64,000 nt of DNA, taken from contig CM077115.1 in assembly GCA_039619475.1 (NCBI GenBank), positions 35,539,083-35,603,082 on the forward strand, written 5' to 3'. The translations under genes were made by a program, and so were the position numbers. Shown one piece after another: positions 33,560 through 44,139 of the stretch. The stretch's first letter is position 1. Every line of letters starts with the position of its first letter. Below the pieces are notes generated by a model. It had not been told where the DNA came from. It was given only the letters and a program-made list of their open reading frames with translations, and made no database searches. The DNA comes from Icerya purchasi. Taxonomy: Eukaryota > Arthropoda > Insecta > Hemiptera > Monophlebidae.

Positions 33560-36195
33560 AATAGAAATTATATTTTTATTCTGTCGACAATGGAATCAAG
33601 GAACACCCCTAGGACAGGAACAACGGAGATAGTAGGTAGAGAAAGAACATAAGAGGCGTTGAAAGGAGCAGGAAGACCAAGCTTTAAAAGATGAAAATAA
33701 AGTAACTCACGCACGCGAGATAAACCGGAGCACTCGAAGAGCACGTGATTCGCATCACAAACATACTGGGAACCTTCAGGATCCAATGGATAATTATGAG
33801 ATGCAGCCAAGGAAAAACGATTTAGAGAAGAAGGAAGGAGACTATGCGAGAAACGGAGGCGAGATAATTTAGTAATTATGGACCGACGCAAACTGGGAAA
33901 CTCATAGAACCAAGGACGAGGAGGAGGAACAGGATTAATCAAGAGATAAAAGGAATTAGGATTAGCGAAAAGAGATACATAAACAGAATGCCAAAGTCTA
34001 AGATGGCAGCATTTAGTTAGAAGAAGAATATTGTGTGCTGGAACCCTATTAATAAAATTCCCATTGGAAACAGCAGCTTTAGCAAGGAGGTCGACGGCTA
34101 CATTTCCATCAATGCCTGCATGTCCTGGAATCCAAAGAAAGTCAATCTGGGTACACGTCGATGAGGATAGATCATGAAGAAGAGAACGAATAGATAGAGT
34201 AATAGCATCAGTGGAAGGAGAAAGGGAAGGTTGAGATAGCGCTAGAAGAACACTTAAAGAATCAGAAACAATAAGGGATTTGGAAGAACTTGCAGAAGAG
34301 GAAATATAAATAATGGCTTGTAGAATGGCAACAGATTCTGCAGTAAAGACAGAACAAAAGGACGGAAGTCTAAAAGACCGAGAATGAAAGAACTGAGGGC
34401 ACAAGAATGCCGCCCCAACTCCGATCGGGCTCTTCGATCCGTCAGTAAAAATTAAAGAGTGATCACGGAATAGAGAGTTTATTGTATTATTAAATTCCAT
34501 ACTGACGATATGAGAGGGAGAGGATTTAAGGAAGCATGGCATGAAGATGATATTTGGTGGCTTTAACAATTTGGAATAGACGTAAGAAAAAAATGGAAGC
34601 TTGTGATGAGGAATGACAAAAGGGGAAAATTTAGAAAGGCGAAACGATATATGAGATAGTATAGGAATTTTATTGGAGGAAAAATGCCAGTGACGAAGGA
34701 TAAAAGAATAAGAAGTACTGATATTTGACGAGGAAGTGTAAAAACGTTTAATGAGAAAGAGATAACCAAAATAAGATCTTCGGATGAACAGAGGACAGAT
34801 ATTGGATTCAGATAGAATGGCTGGGATAGGAGATGACCTCAGAGCTCCGAGACAAAGCCGAAGGCAACTGTTTTTGGAGACGATCTAATTTGTAGAGAAC
34901 AGATTTGGAAGCGTTGCCATATAAGAAGCTGCAATAATCCAATCTAGAGCGTATGAGAGATTTATACAACATTATTAACACAGAAGGATCGCCTCCCCAT
35001 CTCGTAGGTGAGAGAGCTTTAAGAAGGTTAAAGACTTTAAGCGAGCAAGCATATAAATGGCTGATATGATCATGGAAAGACAGACGAGGGGATAAAGTGA
35101 TACCCAGATAACGAAAAGAACTGACTATTGGAATGGAATGATTTTTTAGATTTATTTCAAATGAGCCCGGGTTGTAAGGTCGAAGGGTGAAGACTACAGC
35201 TGCTGATTTTGGGGCGGAAATAAAGAGATGAATGTTAGAAAGGGCCTCTTCTAGAGTACTTAAGGAGCTGTTTAGTTCCTCATTGGCAACTAGAAGATTA
35301 CGGGAAGAAGAGTAAACAAGGATATCATCTGCAAAAAATAAAGTTTTGGATTTTAAGGAGAGAAAACCAATTTTGGAAACATATAAATTAAATAAAGTAG
35401 GGCTAAGGCAAGAACCTTGCGGAAGGCCCTGGAAGACCTTCCTTGAGGCGAAAAAGGAAGGAGCAGAAAGGAGGAGAGTTCTACTTTGAAAAAGATTTAT
35501 AATTAGGAAGGATATGGATGCAGGGATATTTAAAGACATCATAACGTTTTTGAGCGTGGGAAGATGGACGCTTTCGTATGCACTGGCTACATCAATAAAA
35601 GCTGCAATTGTGAATTCTTTGGAAATAAATGATTTGTAAATGTCAGCAAGGAAAAGACTGATACAATCTGGAGGGCCTAAGCCAGGACGAAATCCAAACT
35701 GGTTGTCTGGAAGCAAGTTATTGTGTTCCAGCCACCAGACCAGCCGTTTGTTAAGCATGCTCTCAAAGAGTTTTCTCAGGCAAGAAGCTAAAGAAATGGG
35801 CCGAAAGGCAGAGGAATTATTCTTGGGAATTGGGATAACAACGAATGTGTTCCATGAATCAGGAATAGAACCAGATTGCAGGAAGGAATTAAAAATGATT
35901 AAAGACTTTACAGATAGGTTTTTGAGGATGGAGTAAGAAATTTTATCATGGCCCGGACAGGAGTTGGAGGAGTTTTTCAGGGAAGAAAGAAGTTCAGAGA
36001 GGGAAAAGTTAGAAGAAAGGAAATGAGGTGATAATTGGTAAGGAGGAATTAAAGAATCCACTTCATCATAGTTAGGGACATAATCAGGAGCTATGGAGTC
36101 AAAGAAAGAAGAAAGAGTATCCTTAGGAAGACTGGAGCTAGACGGGCGTTCGGAAATAGAATTTCTAAAAGCTTTAGCCAACTTCCACACTTTGG
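33560..36195 (-). mobile_element. 5'-truncated RNase H-type LINE (family A), joined tail-to-tail
   Basis: Minus-strand element carrying RT, RNase H and C-terminal finger. Its stop codon (33568-33570) lies within ten bases of the ORF2 stop of the plus-strand family B element, and no 3' UTR or A tail of family A is present between them. The 5' end lies at about 36195 in the linker before RT. I found no target-site duplication. Either it inserted in the family B 3' UTR using an atypical 3' end, or a deletion or inversion joined the two. Confidence 0.75.
33568..36195 (-). pseudogene. Family A ORF2: RT, RNase H, zinc-finger region, frameshifted
   Basis: The first part (36190 to 34808) is open for 460 codons. 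RT shows NSCPGHDKISYSILKNL, IPIPKNNSSAFRPISLASCL, LLPDNQFGFRPGLGPPD, IAAFIDVASAYESVH, GLPQGSCLSPTLFNLYV and FADDILVYSSS, followed by RYLGITLSPRLSFHDHI and SRLDYCSFLYGNAS. Frame changes near 34810-34850 and about 34570 lead into 34569-33568 (333 codons), which contains RNase H (LIFTDGSKS, FTAESVAILQAI, LIVSDSLSVLLAL, WIPGHAGIDGNVAVDLLA). The C-terminal finger reads YVCDANHVLFEC and the end is DSIVDRIKI. All RNase H catalytic residues are retained. Only the frameshifts and lost 5' end disable it. Confidence 0.92.
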
Positions 36196-36305
36196 ATGTA
36201 AATATGTATAATAGTATCTAAATAAGTTAACTGTTAAGATGTAATATATTCGTCGCAAATGGCTCCATTGTCGAGCGACAATAAATAAATATATTTAAAA
36301 AAAAA
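36196..36305 (+). other. A-tailed LINE 3' end, probably of family B
   Basis: gctccattgtcgagcgacaa followed by taaataaatatattt and A9. It contains a short inverted repeat (ttgtcg...cgacaa) and a polyadenylation-like AATAAAT. It is plus-oriented, as expected for the 3' UTR of the element whose ORF2 stops at 33559. Confidence 0.5.
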
Positions 36306-37366
36306 CAGTAAATTTCCTTAAACAAGCCAAATTTTTCCATCTCATTTAATCCTATGTCTTCCCTAATTGAGCCGTGAATCCCTCTGTGTAGTTATGCAGC
36401 TCATTAATTAGATAATAATAATAATGAAAAATAAAAATGAATGTAATCTAATAAAAATATCGTACGCAACGAAAAAACAGCCTATTGGTAAATTAATAAA
36501 TAGAAACGAAACAGAATTAAATGTTGCCTAGATCTCGTGTAATCTCGACCGGACATGGACATATCATCCGTAATGATCTCCGCTATTAAAAACACGATCA
36601 TGTAGAAAAACCAGCGTCGGTGAATGAAATTAAATTTCTAATTTTAACACAGTAACACCGATATAGATATTTTAAAATACACGTATTTAATAAACATTAC
36701 TGAAGCTTATTACATTAATAAATTCAATAATAATTTAATTAATAACAGTCTTAATGAGTAATTTGAAAAATTAATGATAATTAACCGTCATTATTAATAA
36801 ATTCGATACGATCATTATTTTAGTTGATGATTAAAATTTTAATCGATGTTTCTCTCCTAAGTCGTATTGTTCGATAACATCGTGACCACCTAATAGCGCA
36901 CTTTTTTTAATTACTTTTTTTTTTTTTCAGTTGTACACAGGCATAGTTTACGACAATTATTATATTCGAAGCGCGAGTGCACACGCAAAACTACAATTAT
37001 AAACATTTGATTTATACAAATACAGCTCTAAGCTCGTGTCTATATATTAACCGAAAACAAAATTAAAGGTTACCCGGAATTTATTCGAAATTCTTTTTCT
37101 GAGATTTAACGTACATTAATTGCGCAAGCGCGTAGAAACCCTTTTGCCTATTACATTACAGACATTACAGTTATCATTTGTGAAGTATTATACCGATGTA
37201 CCGAAGAATTGTTGAGATCGTACTTTTTTTTATACTTCAAAATAAAGACCAATCTGTCTACCGGTTCCGTTCGTACGTATATTATTTGCGAAGGAAACTG
37301 AATGGAGTACAACGAGAAGAAATTCGAAAGACGGGTTGAAGAAAACTCTTTAACACTATAATTCCT
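36306..37366. other. No recognised gene
   Basis: Very AT-rich, no motif on either strand. It ends at a T tract (37370-37383) that is the reversed A tail of the next remnant. Confidence 0.5.
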
Positions 37367-37367
37367 C

Positions 37368-37970
37368 TTTTTTTTTTTTTTTTCCTACACTGGGCGCGCC
37401 AGCGACCTTGACCCAGAACATGAAAAATTAAGAGTTATAACTGAATAGCCAGGCGGTCAGAAATGGAAAAGGACAGCAGCAACGGAACAATTAAAGGCAA
37501 TGGGAAAGAAAGAATATATAGGTAGCGTTAAAGGGAGTATAGGAAGACCCAAAACTAGAAGTTGGGCGTAAAGAAAGGAGCGTTCGTTAGAGAGTGCAGA
37601 ACATTCGAATAGGATGTGATTTGAATCACAAATACAAGAAGGCTCAGAAGCGTGAAGAGAGCAGAAAGGAGAAAGAGCTAAAGAAAAACGAAAACGAGAA
37701 GAGGGGAGTAGAGAATTATTGATTCTAAGCCTAATTAAGGAAACAACAGTGGAACGACGACAGGTAGGAATAGATTGAAACCAAGGCAGGAAAAACCGGT
37801 TGAATAAAACAGTAATATGAATAATGATTAGAGAATAAAGATGGATACATGTCAGACCAAAGCCTAGAATGATTAGAGGGTGATAGAGAGAGAATGTCTG
37901 TGGAAGGGAAAGAGTCGAGGAAAGGACCAATGCGGGCGGCTGAGCCTGTCAAAAATCGAGCCAGACGAAC
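37368..37970 (-). pseudogene. Family A LINE tail: end of RNase H region and zinc finger
   Basis: Minus strand, with the A tail at 37368-37383 (reversed). The ORF ending at 37457 reads RRSTVVSLIRLRINNSLLPS, then SRFRFSLALSPFCSLH and CICDSNHILFEC, aligning with RRSIITKLSRLRFSHSLLPS and YVCDANHVLFEC of the copy at 33.6-36.2 kb. Upstream, in another frame, are pieces of the RNase H C-terminal helix. The usual DRIKI end is decayed. It is strongly 5'-truncated, and its 5' edge near 37970 could not be fixed. Confidence 0.75.
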
Positions 37971-38654
37971 CGTGTATTAATTCGGCGCAGATAGCAGAAT
38001 AATCCGACTTATTAGCGGAATAGGCAGTTTTGTCCCGGATGCGAATAATTGTTTAGCAGCGATTACGTAGCTATGTTATTAAGCGGGGAGAACGTACAAT
38101 ACAGCAAGTCTGCTACTCCCTTCGCTATAGTGTAGGGCAGTTCCGCCGTGGCTTTGTCGCAAAACGCTGACAATATCGTTAGCATCGGGCGGACCGGAAA
38201 ACGATAGAGCCGGTGACGACCGCTAAGGATTAATCAGCATTCCGTTCGGTGAATTGTACAATGCCTCAAAATCCGCGATCGCGATCCTATTTAATTCCAT
38301 TTGCGATGGACTAGGATGGCGCGGGAATTTTTCGTATCCTCGTCACTGTACGCTATATATGCGTAGATTGAACGATATAGGTCGTTTTGAAAAATTTCTA
38401 TCATATTATAGATCGTTCGATAATTTCAGATTGTTTCACCGTAATAAGTTCATTAATATAAAAAACCTAAAATCTATTGCTTCGAAATTTTTATTTAACC
38501 CTACTTACGAGAATGATTATTAAAATTACGAGCAATTCAAAATTTCGGAAAGTTCAAATTAGAAGAAAAAAAATTTAACAAATAACAAGCGGTAATCGTC
38601 AAAAAATTGGTTCCAATAGTTCCAGAAGGATACACGTGCTACAACTTGTACTAG
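37971..38654. other. No recognised gene
   Basis: Moderate GC with CpG (38.0-38.25 kb). The plus-strand frame 38254-38523 (89 codons) has no recognisable motif. Confidence 0.4.
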
Positions 38655-38972
38655 TCACATGTCGAAATTGCAATCGTGTTGACCAAATAGGATCGCTAAA
38701 TTAGCGCCTTTCATCGCCAACGACAACTGCAGCATCGGTCCAAAAGATAATTGTGTAGCGTCGGGAACACGTCCCAAAATCAGACCACCGAACTGGCGCA
38801 AGCATACAAGTCTCTCGGGTAGAGTCTGTATGCTGTATTCTCCCTGCGCTAGTTTTAACGGAGAACGGTTTAGTCGAGGATGATCCGTGTATAATTCTCG
38901 TAAGTGTGGCAAGCAATCTCCCCTCCCCAAAATTTTAATAGTACATCTCGGTTCCGGAACGTTGTCAATCAT
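38655..38972 (-). CDS. Hypothetical 105-codon ORF, possible host exon
   Basis: ATG at 38972 (preceded by aacggca), stop at 38655. The composition is protein-like, without low complexity: RCTIKILGRGDCLPHLREL, SPLKLAQGEYSIQTLPERL, FGGLILGRVPDATQLSFGPM. It is not a LINE, hAT or Gypsy motif I know, unlike most open frames here. The LPERLV...GGL.LGRVPDATQ..FGP stretch faintly recalls the start of a PR/SET domain (LP..L......G.....IP.GT.FGP). I would not assign that family. A possible splice donor (GGTCAA in TTTGGTCAACAC) lies near the end. A SINE lies 90 bp upstream. The function is unknown and it could be chance. Confidence 0.3.
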   Translation of the reverse strand: MIDNVPEPRCTIKILGRGDCLPHLRELYTDHPRLNRSPLKLAQGEYSIQTLPERLVCLRQFGGLILGRVPDATQLSFGPMLQLSLAMKGANLAILFGQHDCNFDM

Positions 38973-39057
38973 TGCCGTTATATTTTTGATGTAAGTGTCC
39001 CATACCCTTGATAAGGTTTCACGGATTGTGAAGTTAAGCTTTTCATAATGTACTTAA

Positions 39058-39255
39058 GGATCTAATGGATCTAAGGAGAATACAGGGGCCAGTTCTTTTT
39101 TACTTTTGGATTATCGGCCTTTACTTTCCCCCAGATTTCTCTGGTACCCAATTATTTCAGGCTGAGTAAGCCTGGGAGCGACTTGGATCCGGGACGAGAC
39201 AATTCTCGATAACCTATGACACCTCTGATTTGGTAGCCAAGCACCTATTTGGCTG
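39058..39255 (-). mobile_element. tRNA-derived SINE, copy 2
   Basis: The reverse complement aligns along its whole length with the copy at 19394-19583. Shared blocks are ttggctacc..aaatcagaggt, the B-box-like aggttatcgaga, cggatccaagtcgctccy, the gaaagtaaaggc region, ctggcccc.gtattctc and ttagatccattagatcctt. This copy carries a slightly longer middle (cagcctgaaataattgggta). Finding the same unit twice in opposite orientation in unrelated flanks supports a dispersed mobile family. Confidence 0.75.
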
Positions 39256-40640
39256 AAATCCTACATTATGGAAGTAATCGGTTCATTCCCCATTTTAATA
39301 ATATACGTTCCACTTCAGCTGAACTTACGTTTGAAAACAATGGAAACAAAAACAAAAACCGGTTCTGTGTCATCTAAATAATTCGGTGTGTCTTTGGGAA
39401 CTGGATTTCTACATCAGTAACATAATACTGGTTACTCGTACGGTGCTGAACGCCATTGTATATATCTAATTAGCGGGCGGTTTGCAGCCGCCTCGATGCT
39501 GCTAATGCCGTAATCTAGCTCTCAACATACAACTTCTAGCGAAGAACTGTTTATAAAATTTTCGTCAACTACAAATGGGTTTTTTTACAGGAAGATTCCA
39601 AGCAATTTGTTGCGAAGGTGCTCTTCTTGATTAGTCATATAAATAAGTCAGCATCATCAGAAGCTTCTGGCCGAGGAGTGCACCACCACCAGTAAAAATT
39701 ATATGTTTCCACCTAAATTTCTGCCAACTAGCTGTAGGCGCCATTTCGTACGATTGAAATATCGGAGACAACTAGAGAGGGCTTCGTCATTCCGATTCGG
39801 AGAACTTAGCTCGGGAAAACGGAATCAACTCTTTTCCTAATTAGCGTGTACTGGAAACGATAAAGGAATATGGGCTTTGATTGCTGGCGTTGGGAAGGCG
39901 ACACTTTGTTATAGACGGAGCTTTTTACCTTGCAGAGGAAATGCGGCTTTATGCATGTTTGCGAACTTGGCGAAACTGAACCGACTATAATTAAATTGAC
40001 CGCGTTGAATCGTCTGAGAATGTCGCGTCAGCATTAGCGTCGATTGCCGAAAATTCGAGTTCTTCGATTTGCCAATTGGCACTTTGCTATTTTACATAGA
40101 CCGTCGCCAGTTCAAAGCATTCTTTTATACGCCGACGCTGCACTATTGGCTAACCTCCATTACAGCCGTAGATTGAATTGATTTAAAAGTCGTTCCGGAA
40201 CGTTTTTTCATTTACAGTTGACAGTGTGTGTGCGTGCGTCTATTTTCTTTTTCCCGGTTTTTCTTTTTCAAATGTGTCGGTTGTACGGAAAACATCTCTT
40301 TCCAGTTTTGTCCGGCGAAGCGGTTATTTAAACGAGTTTAAAGAAAAGGCTGCGCCTTCGTTGGTCACGTACGACCAAGATGTGTATTAATGCTCTTCGC
40401 GAACACGAGATTTTTCACGCTTAAACTAATTGAAATTGAATTTTTCTTTTTTTCTTTTTATTGTTGTTCCTTTTTTTTTTTTTTTTTTTTTAATAGATCT
40501 CTTTGACGCAAATTAAATCTTCCAAAATTACTGACAAACGGTGTTTGATATTTGTAAGAAAAATGGGTTCACCATCTCTCTGAATGTAAGTAATTTCTGA
40601 CAAGTTGGGAGAAGAAAAAAAAAAGGCTAAACCGATTTTA
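39256..40640. other. No recognised gene
   Basis: No motif on either strand. Contains a long T tract at about 40471-40492. Confidence 0.45.
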
Positions 40641-43250
40641 AAGATTCTTCCACTGAAGAATTATCATTCGTAATCTCGCTAAAAATTGTAAGAAGAGTAA
40701 AGGTTATTACGAGGAAATAATGAACGAATTGCCGGAAAAGATATACGTATCATAAGGAGTAGGAGGAGACCCAGAGCTAAAAACTAATGATGAAGAAGAG
40801 AACAGCTTACTGAGCAAGATTTAACCGATAAAAGAATCAGAGTTATGCAAAAAGGGCGATTAGGAGAGATGAGAATGGAAGAAAACGAAAGAAAAGAATA
40901 ATCTATACTCTAAATGTCGCGCTATAAAAATAATAGTCTTATGTCAAACAAAAGAGAGTGGTTAAAACAAATGATGTCCACGCGGTAATGTGATGAACTG
41001 GAAAAACGATAAAATACACACACCGTCAAGTTAAGTTACGGGTGTTGTATGTAGCGAAAGAAGACTAAATAAACTACATAACAAATGATGGGAAGTTGAT
41101 AGTTGGGGCCTAGAAGAAAAAATTCGACTATGGATAAAACATTTGGAGAAACAACATAAATAGAAAGACCAAAAAGGAAAAACCCGTTGATCGGGGAATG
41201 ATGAAAAAGATAGAAAACATGATAAAGTCTGAGGCGTGTAATTGGCAATAAAAAGAGCAAAAAAAAAAAACAAGGAAAGTTGTGGTGGGACCAGACGAAA
41301 TGCCAAGTGAAATATTTAAGATGCCGAATGAAGAGAGAGAATGTTCGAAAGTTAATAACCGTATATTTTCATTTTTCGGTATATGGCACAGGAGAGATAG
41401 TAGGAAAGTGGTTAAAATGTTTATGACGCTGCTAAAAAAACCAACAGTAAGTAGAGATGTGACGAATACACCAAACGAGATTGGCTTAATGAGCCATTTA
41501 CTTGAAATATTTTTACGGATAATGCATTTCAAAATTCGAATTAAACGGGAAAAAAAATTAGACGATACTCTCAGTTTCCAGCAAGGTTTCGGAACTAAAA
41601 AAGCACTTCTGGCTATAAATTTACTCATACAAGAAGAGTGTGTACTCCTGGACTATGAGAAGGCCTTTCAATAGAGTTAGACATACTATACTTAACGTCC
41701 TGAAACGACGCAAAGTTAATTTCCCCTTAATCTCAGAATAATTAAAAACATGTATTCTAAACAGTCCTTCCAGTCTTAATAGACGGAAAAGAGACTGAAT
41801 GAAATAAGCAGATGAGTACGACGAGTCGCTGTATCTATCATTTAATGTTTCTTCCGATGAAAAATCTTTAAATAGGCGCTGTGAAAAATGAAAAAAAGAG
41901 AATTCACAACATAAAAATAATGGTACTCTGTCTTCTAGCTGAATTGATACAAGATCTTCGGAGACGGTGGATAAAGTAAAAACCGGATCTCGCCGTTAAT
42001 GAAAATAAAACTAAATTTACGATAATCAGTCGCGAAGAACAGCCACTGGTAAAAATACAAAAAGAAATCGAGCATGTACAGAAATCGTGACGAGCAGATT
42101 AAAATCGGAAATAGAGATCAAACGACGCAGAATTATGTATGCAGAAGTAGCCTTTCAAAGATCGGGTAATTTATTAACTATTCGAGCAGCAAGATTAAAA
42201 CATGTAAGCAAAAAATGCTGAAATGTTATATTTATATTATCCTTATTTTTTGACCAAGAATTTTTCAGTTTGTATGATTTAGATGTGCTTTTAAAAGTAG
42301 TGGTCTCATTTAAATGCTCAGCTCTGATGAAAAGTCATTTAATTCTTTAAAAACCCATATGATTTTGTTCCTCGTGTTCTCTTAAGGCTAATTCTAACTT
42401 TCAAGAAAATTTTATGCAGTTCATTAGATACGTGTACCTCTATTTTTGAAAAATCTTTCATTATGCTTTACAGCATTTAGCCCAAAAGCAATCAAATCAA
42501 ATCGTAACATTTACAGAACCCATTAAAGCTTGTGACAAGCTGAAAGTTTTCATGACTATTGAAAAAAATAATTCAAGTTACACAAAATAAAGTGGCTTAA
42601 ACTGATTTTGAACCATCTGGCTCTTCCTTGAAGTGCATAATTGAAATGGTTCCGGAAAGTATTAACTGGTTCACTAACGGGTTTTTCCACACAGATGTCT
42701 ACAATCGGATTTTCTACATACTCAGTAACCGCGACAAAGGCTGATCCTCGCTCAAAATGAATATGTGTCTTTTTTAATTAATTCAAAGATAAAGTAGCAA
42801 ATTATCATAGATTATTCACTTAAGCTCTTGATTAATTAAGTCGAAATTATTTTAGATTTTGTAAATAAATAAATAAAAAATAAATGTGGCACAGAAGCCG
42901 AAGCAACTGCTAAATCTTGAAATATCTCGAAGAATGTGAAATGTGGTTTCATCGTAAACTGTTGCGTATCCTAACCGATGATGAAGTACCGATGAGAGGA
43001 AGTCGTGCGCAAAAAGACAAGCTTGTAGATGACGTACAGAAAAACGTGTTACCTTAGCACATTCGTAGAGGAATACGAGCCGATCAAACTAATAATTCGA
43101 GGAAATGCAGAAGATTGGAGAATATGGCTGTAAAATACGAAACAATGGACGGGAAACCATTGGAAAGCTGATGAGAGCCTCTGAAACCAAAAAGATACTA
43201 ATACTATACTATTAACGTGCAGTAATAAGAAGACGAAGAGGACGAAGTAC
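40641..43250 (+). pseudogene. Decayed GAA-type endonuclease-RT LINE
   Basis: RT pieces: VVGPDEMPSEIFKM (about 41282-41325), GLMSHLLEIFLRIMH and then LSFQQGFGTKKAL (41480-41610), and VLLDYEKAFQ (41645-41674, the catalytic Asp in D.E.AF). Much later EMWFHRKLLRI (about 42940-42975) matches the EIWLMRRMLRI block of the fragment at 7.7-8.1 kb, and RRRRG-like codons near 43215-43245 may be its decayed tail. The spacing between RT core and C-terminus is about normal. Stops in every frame show a very old copy. Confidence 0.6.
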
Positions 43251-44139
43251 AACCATAATGAAAAATGTGTACGTTACCTGTGTACTTCTAGCGCAAATCC
43301 ATGCGTTTCCAAATTTAAATTCATCCGTGTAAAATCTAGCGTAATTCGTATTTCCTCGATGTATTACAATGTCTTTTCCTTTCGTGTAACACGGATTGCT
43401 ATTACAGGTATGTATAAGTGTGATATGTGTTTTGAACTGAGCCATAGAAAAAAAGATCGGAAAATAAGTATTTTTCCTACAACTTCAGTTTATACGCGCG
43501 TTTAAAACGAAAGACGCACGAGTTATTTTTAATTAGAGTTTACGAAAAATTACTTTGTAATCACTTTTGCGAATATTTGCGACGAATACTTTTAATTAAT
43601 CGCAGTGAAATACTATTGAAAGTGTCCACTGGACATTTTTATTTATTTATATAAGTTTAATATAACATGGAGCATGCGTCGCGTGTTCATTCTCACGATA
43701 AATGAAAATCTGTGAGAATTTTTTTTTGTTTTAATAAAAACCTCCGAAAAACAAAATAACAAAAAAAAAATATAAACGGACACATGTAGCTGATTGTGAG
43801 AGGTGAGAGTTGTTTCGAAAATGATAATCGTTCTACGGATTTGGTAGTGAGAACAACGGGGAAATGAAATGTTTGCGTTACGTACAGCTTCAACGAACAC
43901 GATGATGAACGTATTTTAATGAAATCTTCCACACTATTTGAATCTTCTTGCGTATCTCAAAATAAGAATATTTCTAAATCAAGCGAAACAATAAGAGGAG
44001 GATTTTTTAGAGCTATTTTTGATGAAGATGGTTGATGGAGGAACGAAAAGAAGGGACAAAGCGAATAATAGAAACTTCAAAATGTAAACAGAAAAAAAAG
44101 TATCGTTAATGGACATACAAACATTAAGGCCAGTAAAAT
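43251..44139. other. No recognised gene
   Basis: AT-rich, without coding motifs. The T-rich and A-rich runs explain the hydrophobic short frames on the minus strand. Confidence 0.45.

Larger units (their letters stand above)
25999..36305 (+). mobile_element. Near full-length I/Jockey-like LINE (family B) hosting two other LINEs
   Basis: The largest and most complete plus-strand element. It has a 5' UTR (about 25999-26224, pyrimidine-rich), ORF1 (26225-27471), ORF2 (27517-33559, interrupted) and a probable 3' UTR with AATAAATAAAT and an A9 tail (36196-36305). Subtracting insertions at 28755-31534 and 33560-36195 leaves about 4.9 kb, normal for such LINEs. aacagt occurs both before the proposed start (25993-25998) and right after the A tail, a possible short duplication. 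Assigning 36196-36305 to this element is inference: it is plus-oriented, A-tailed, and lies just beyond the second insertion. Confidence 0.65.
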
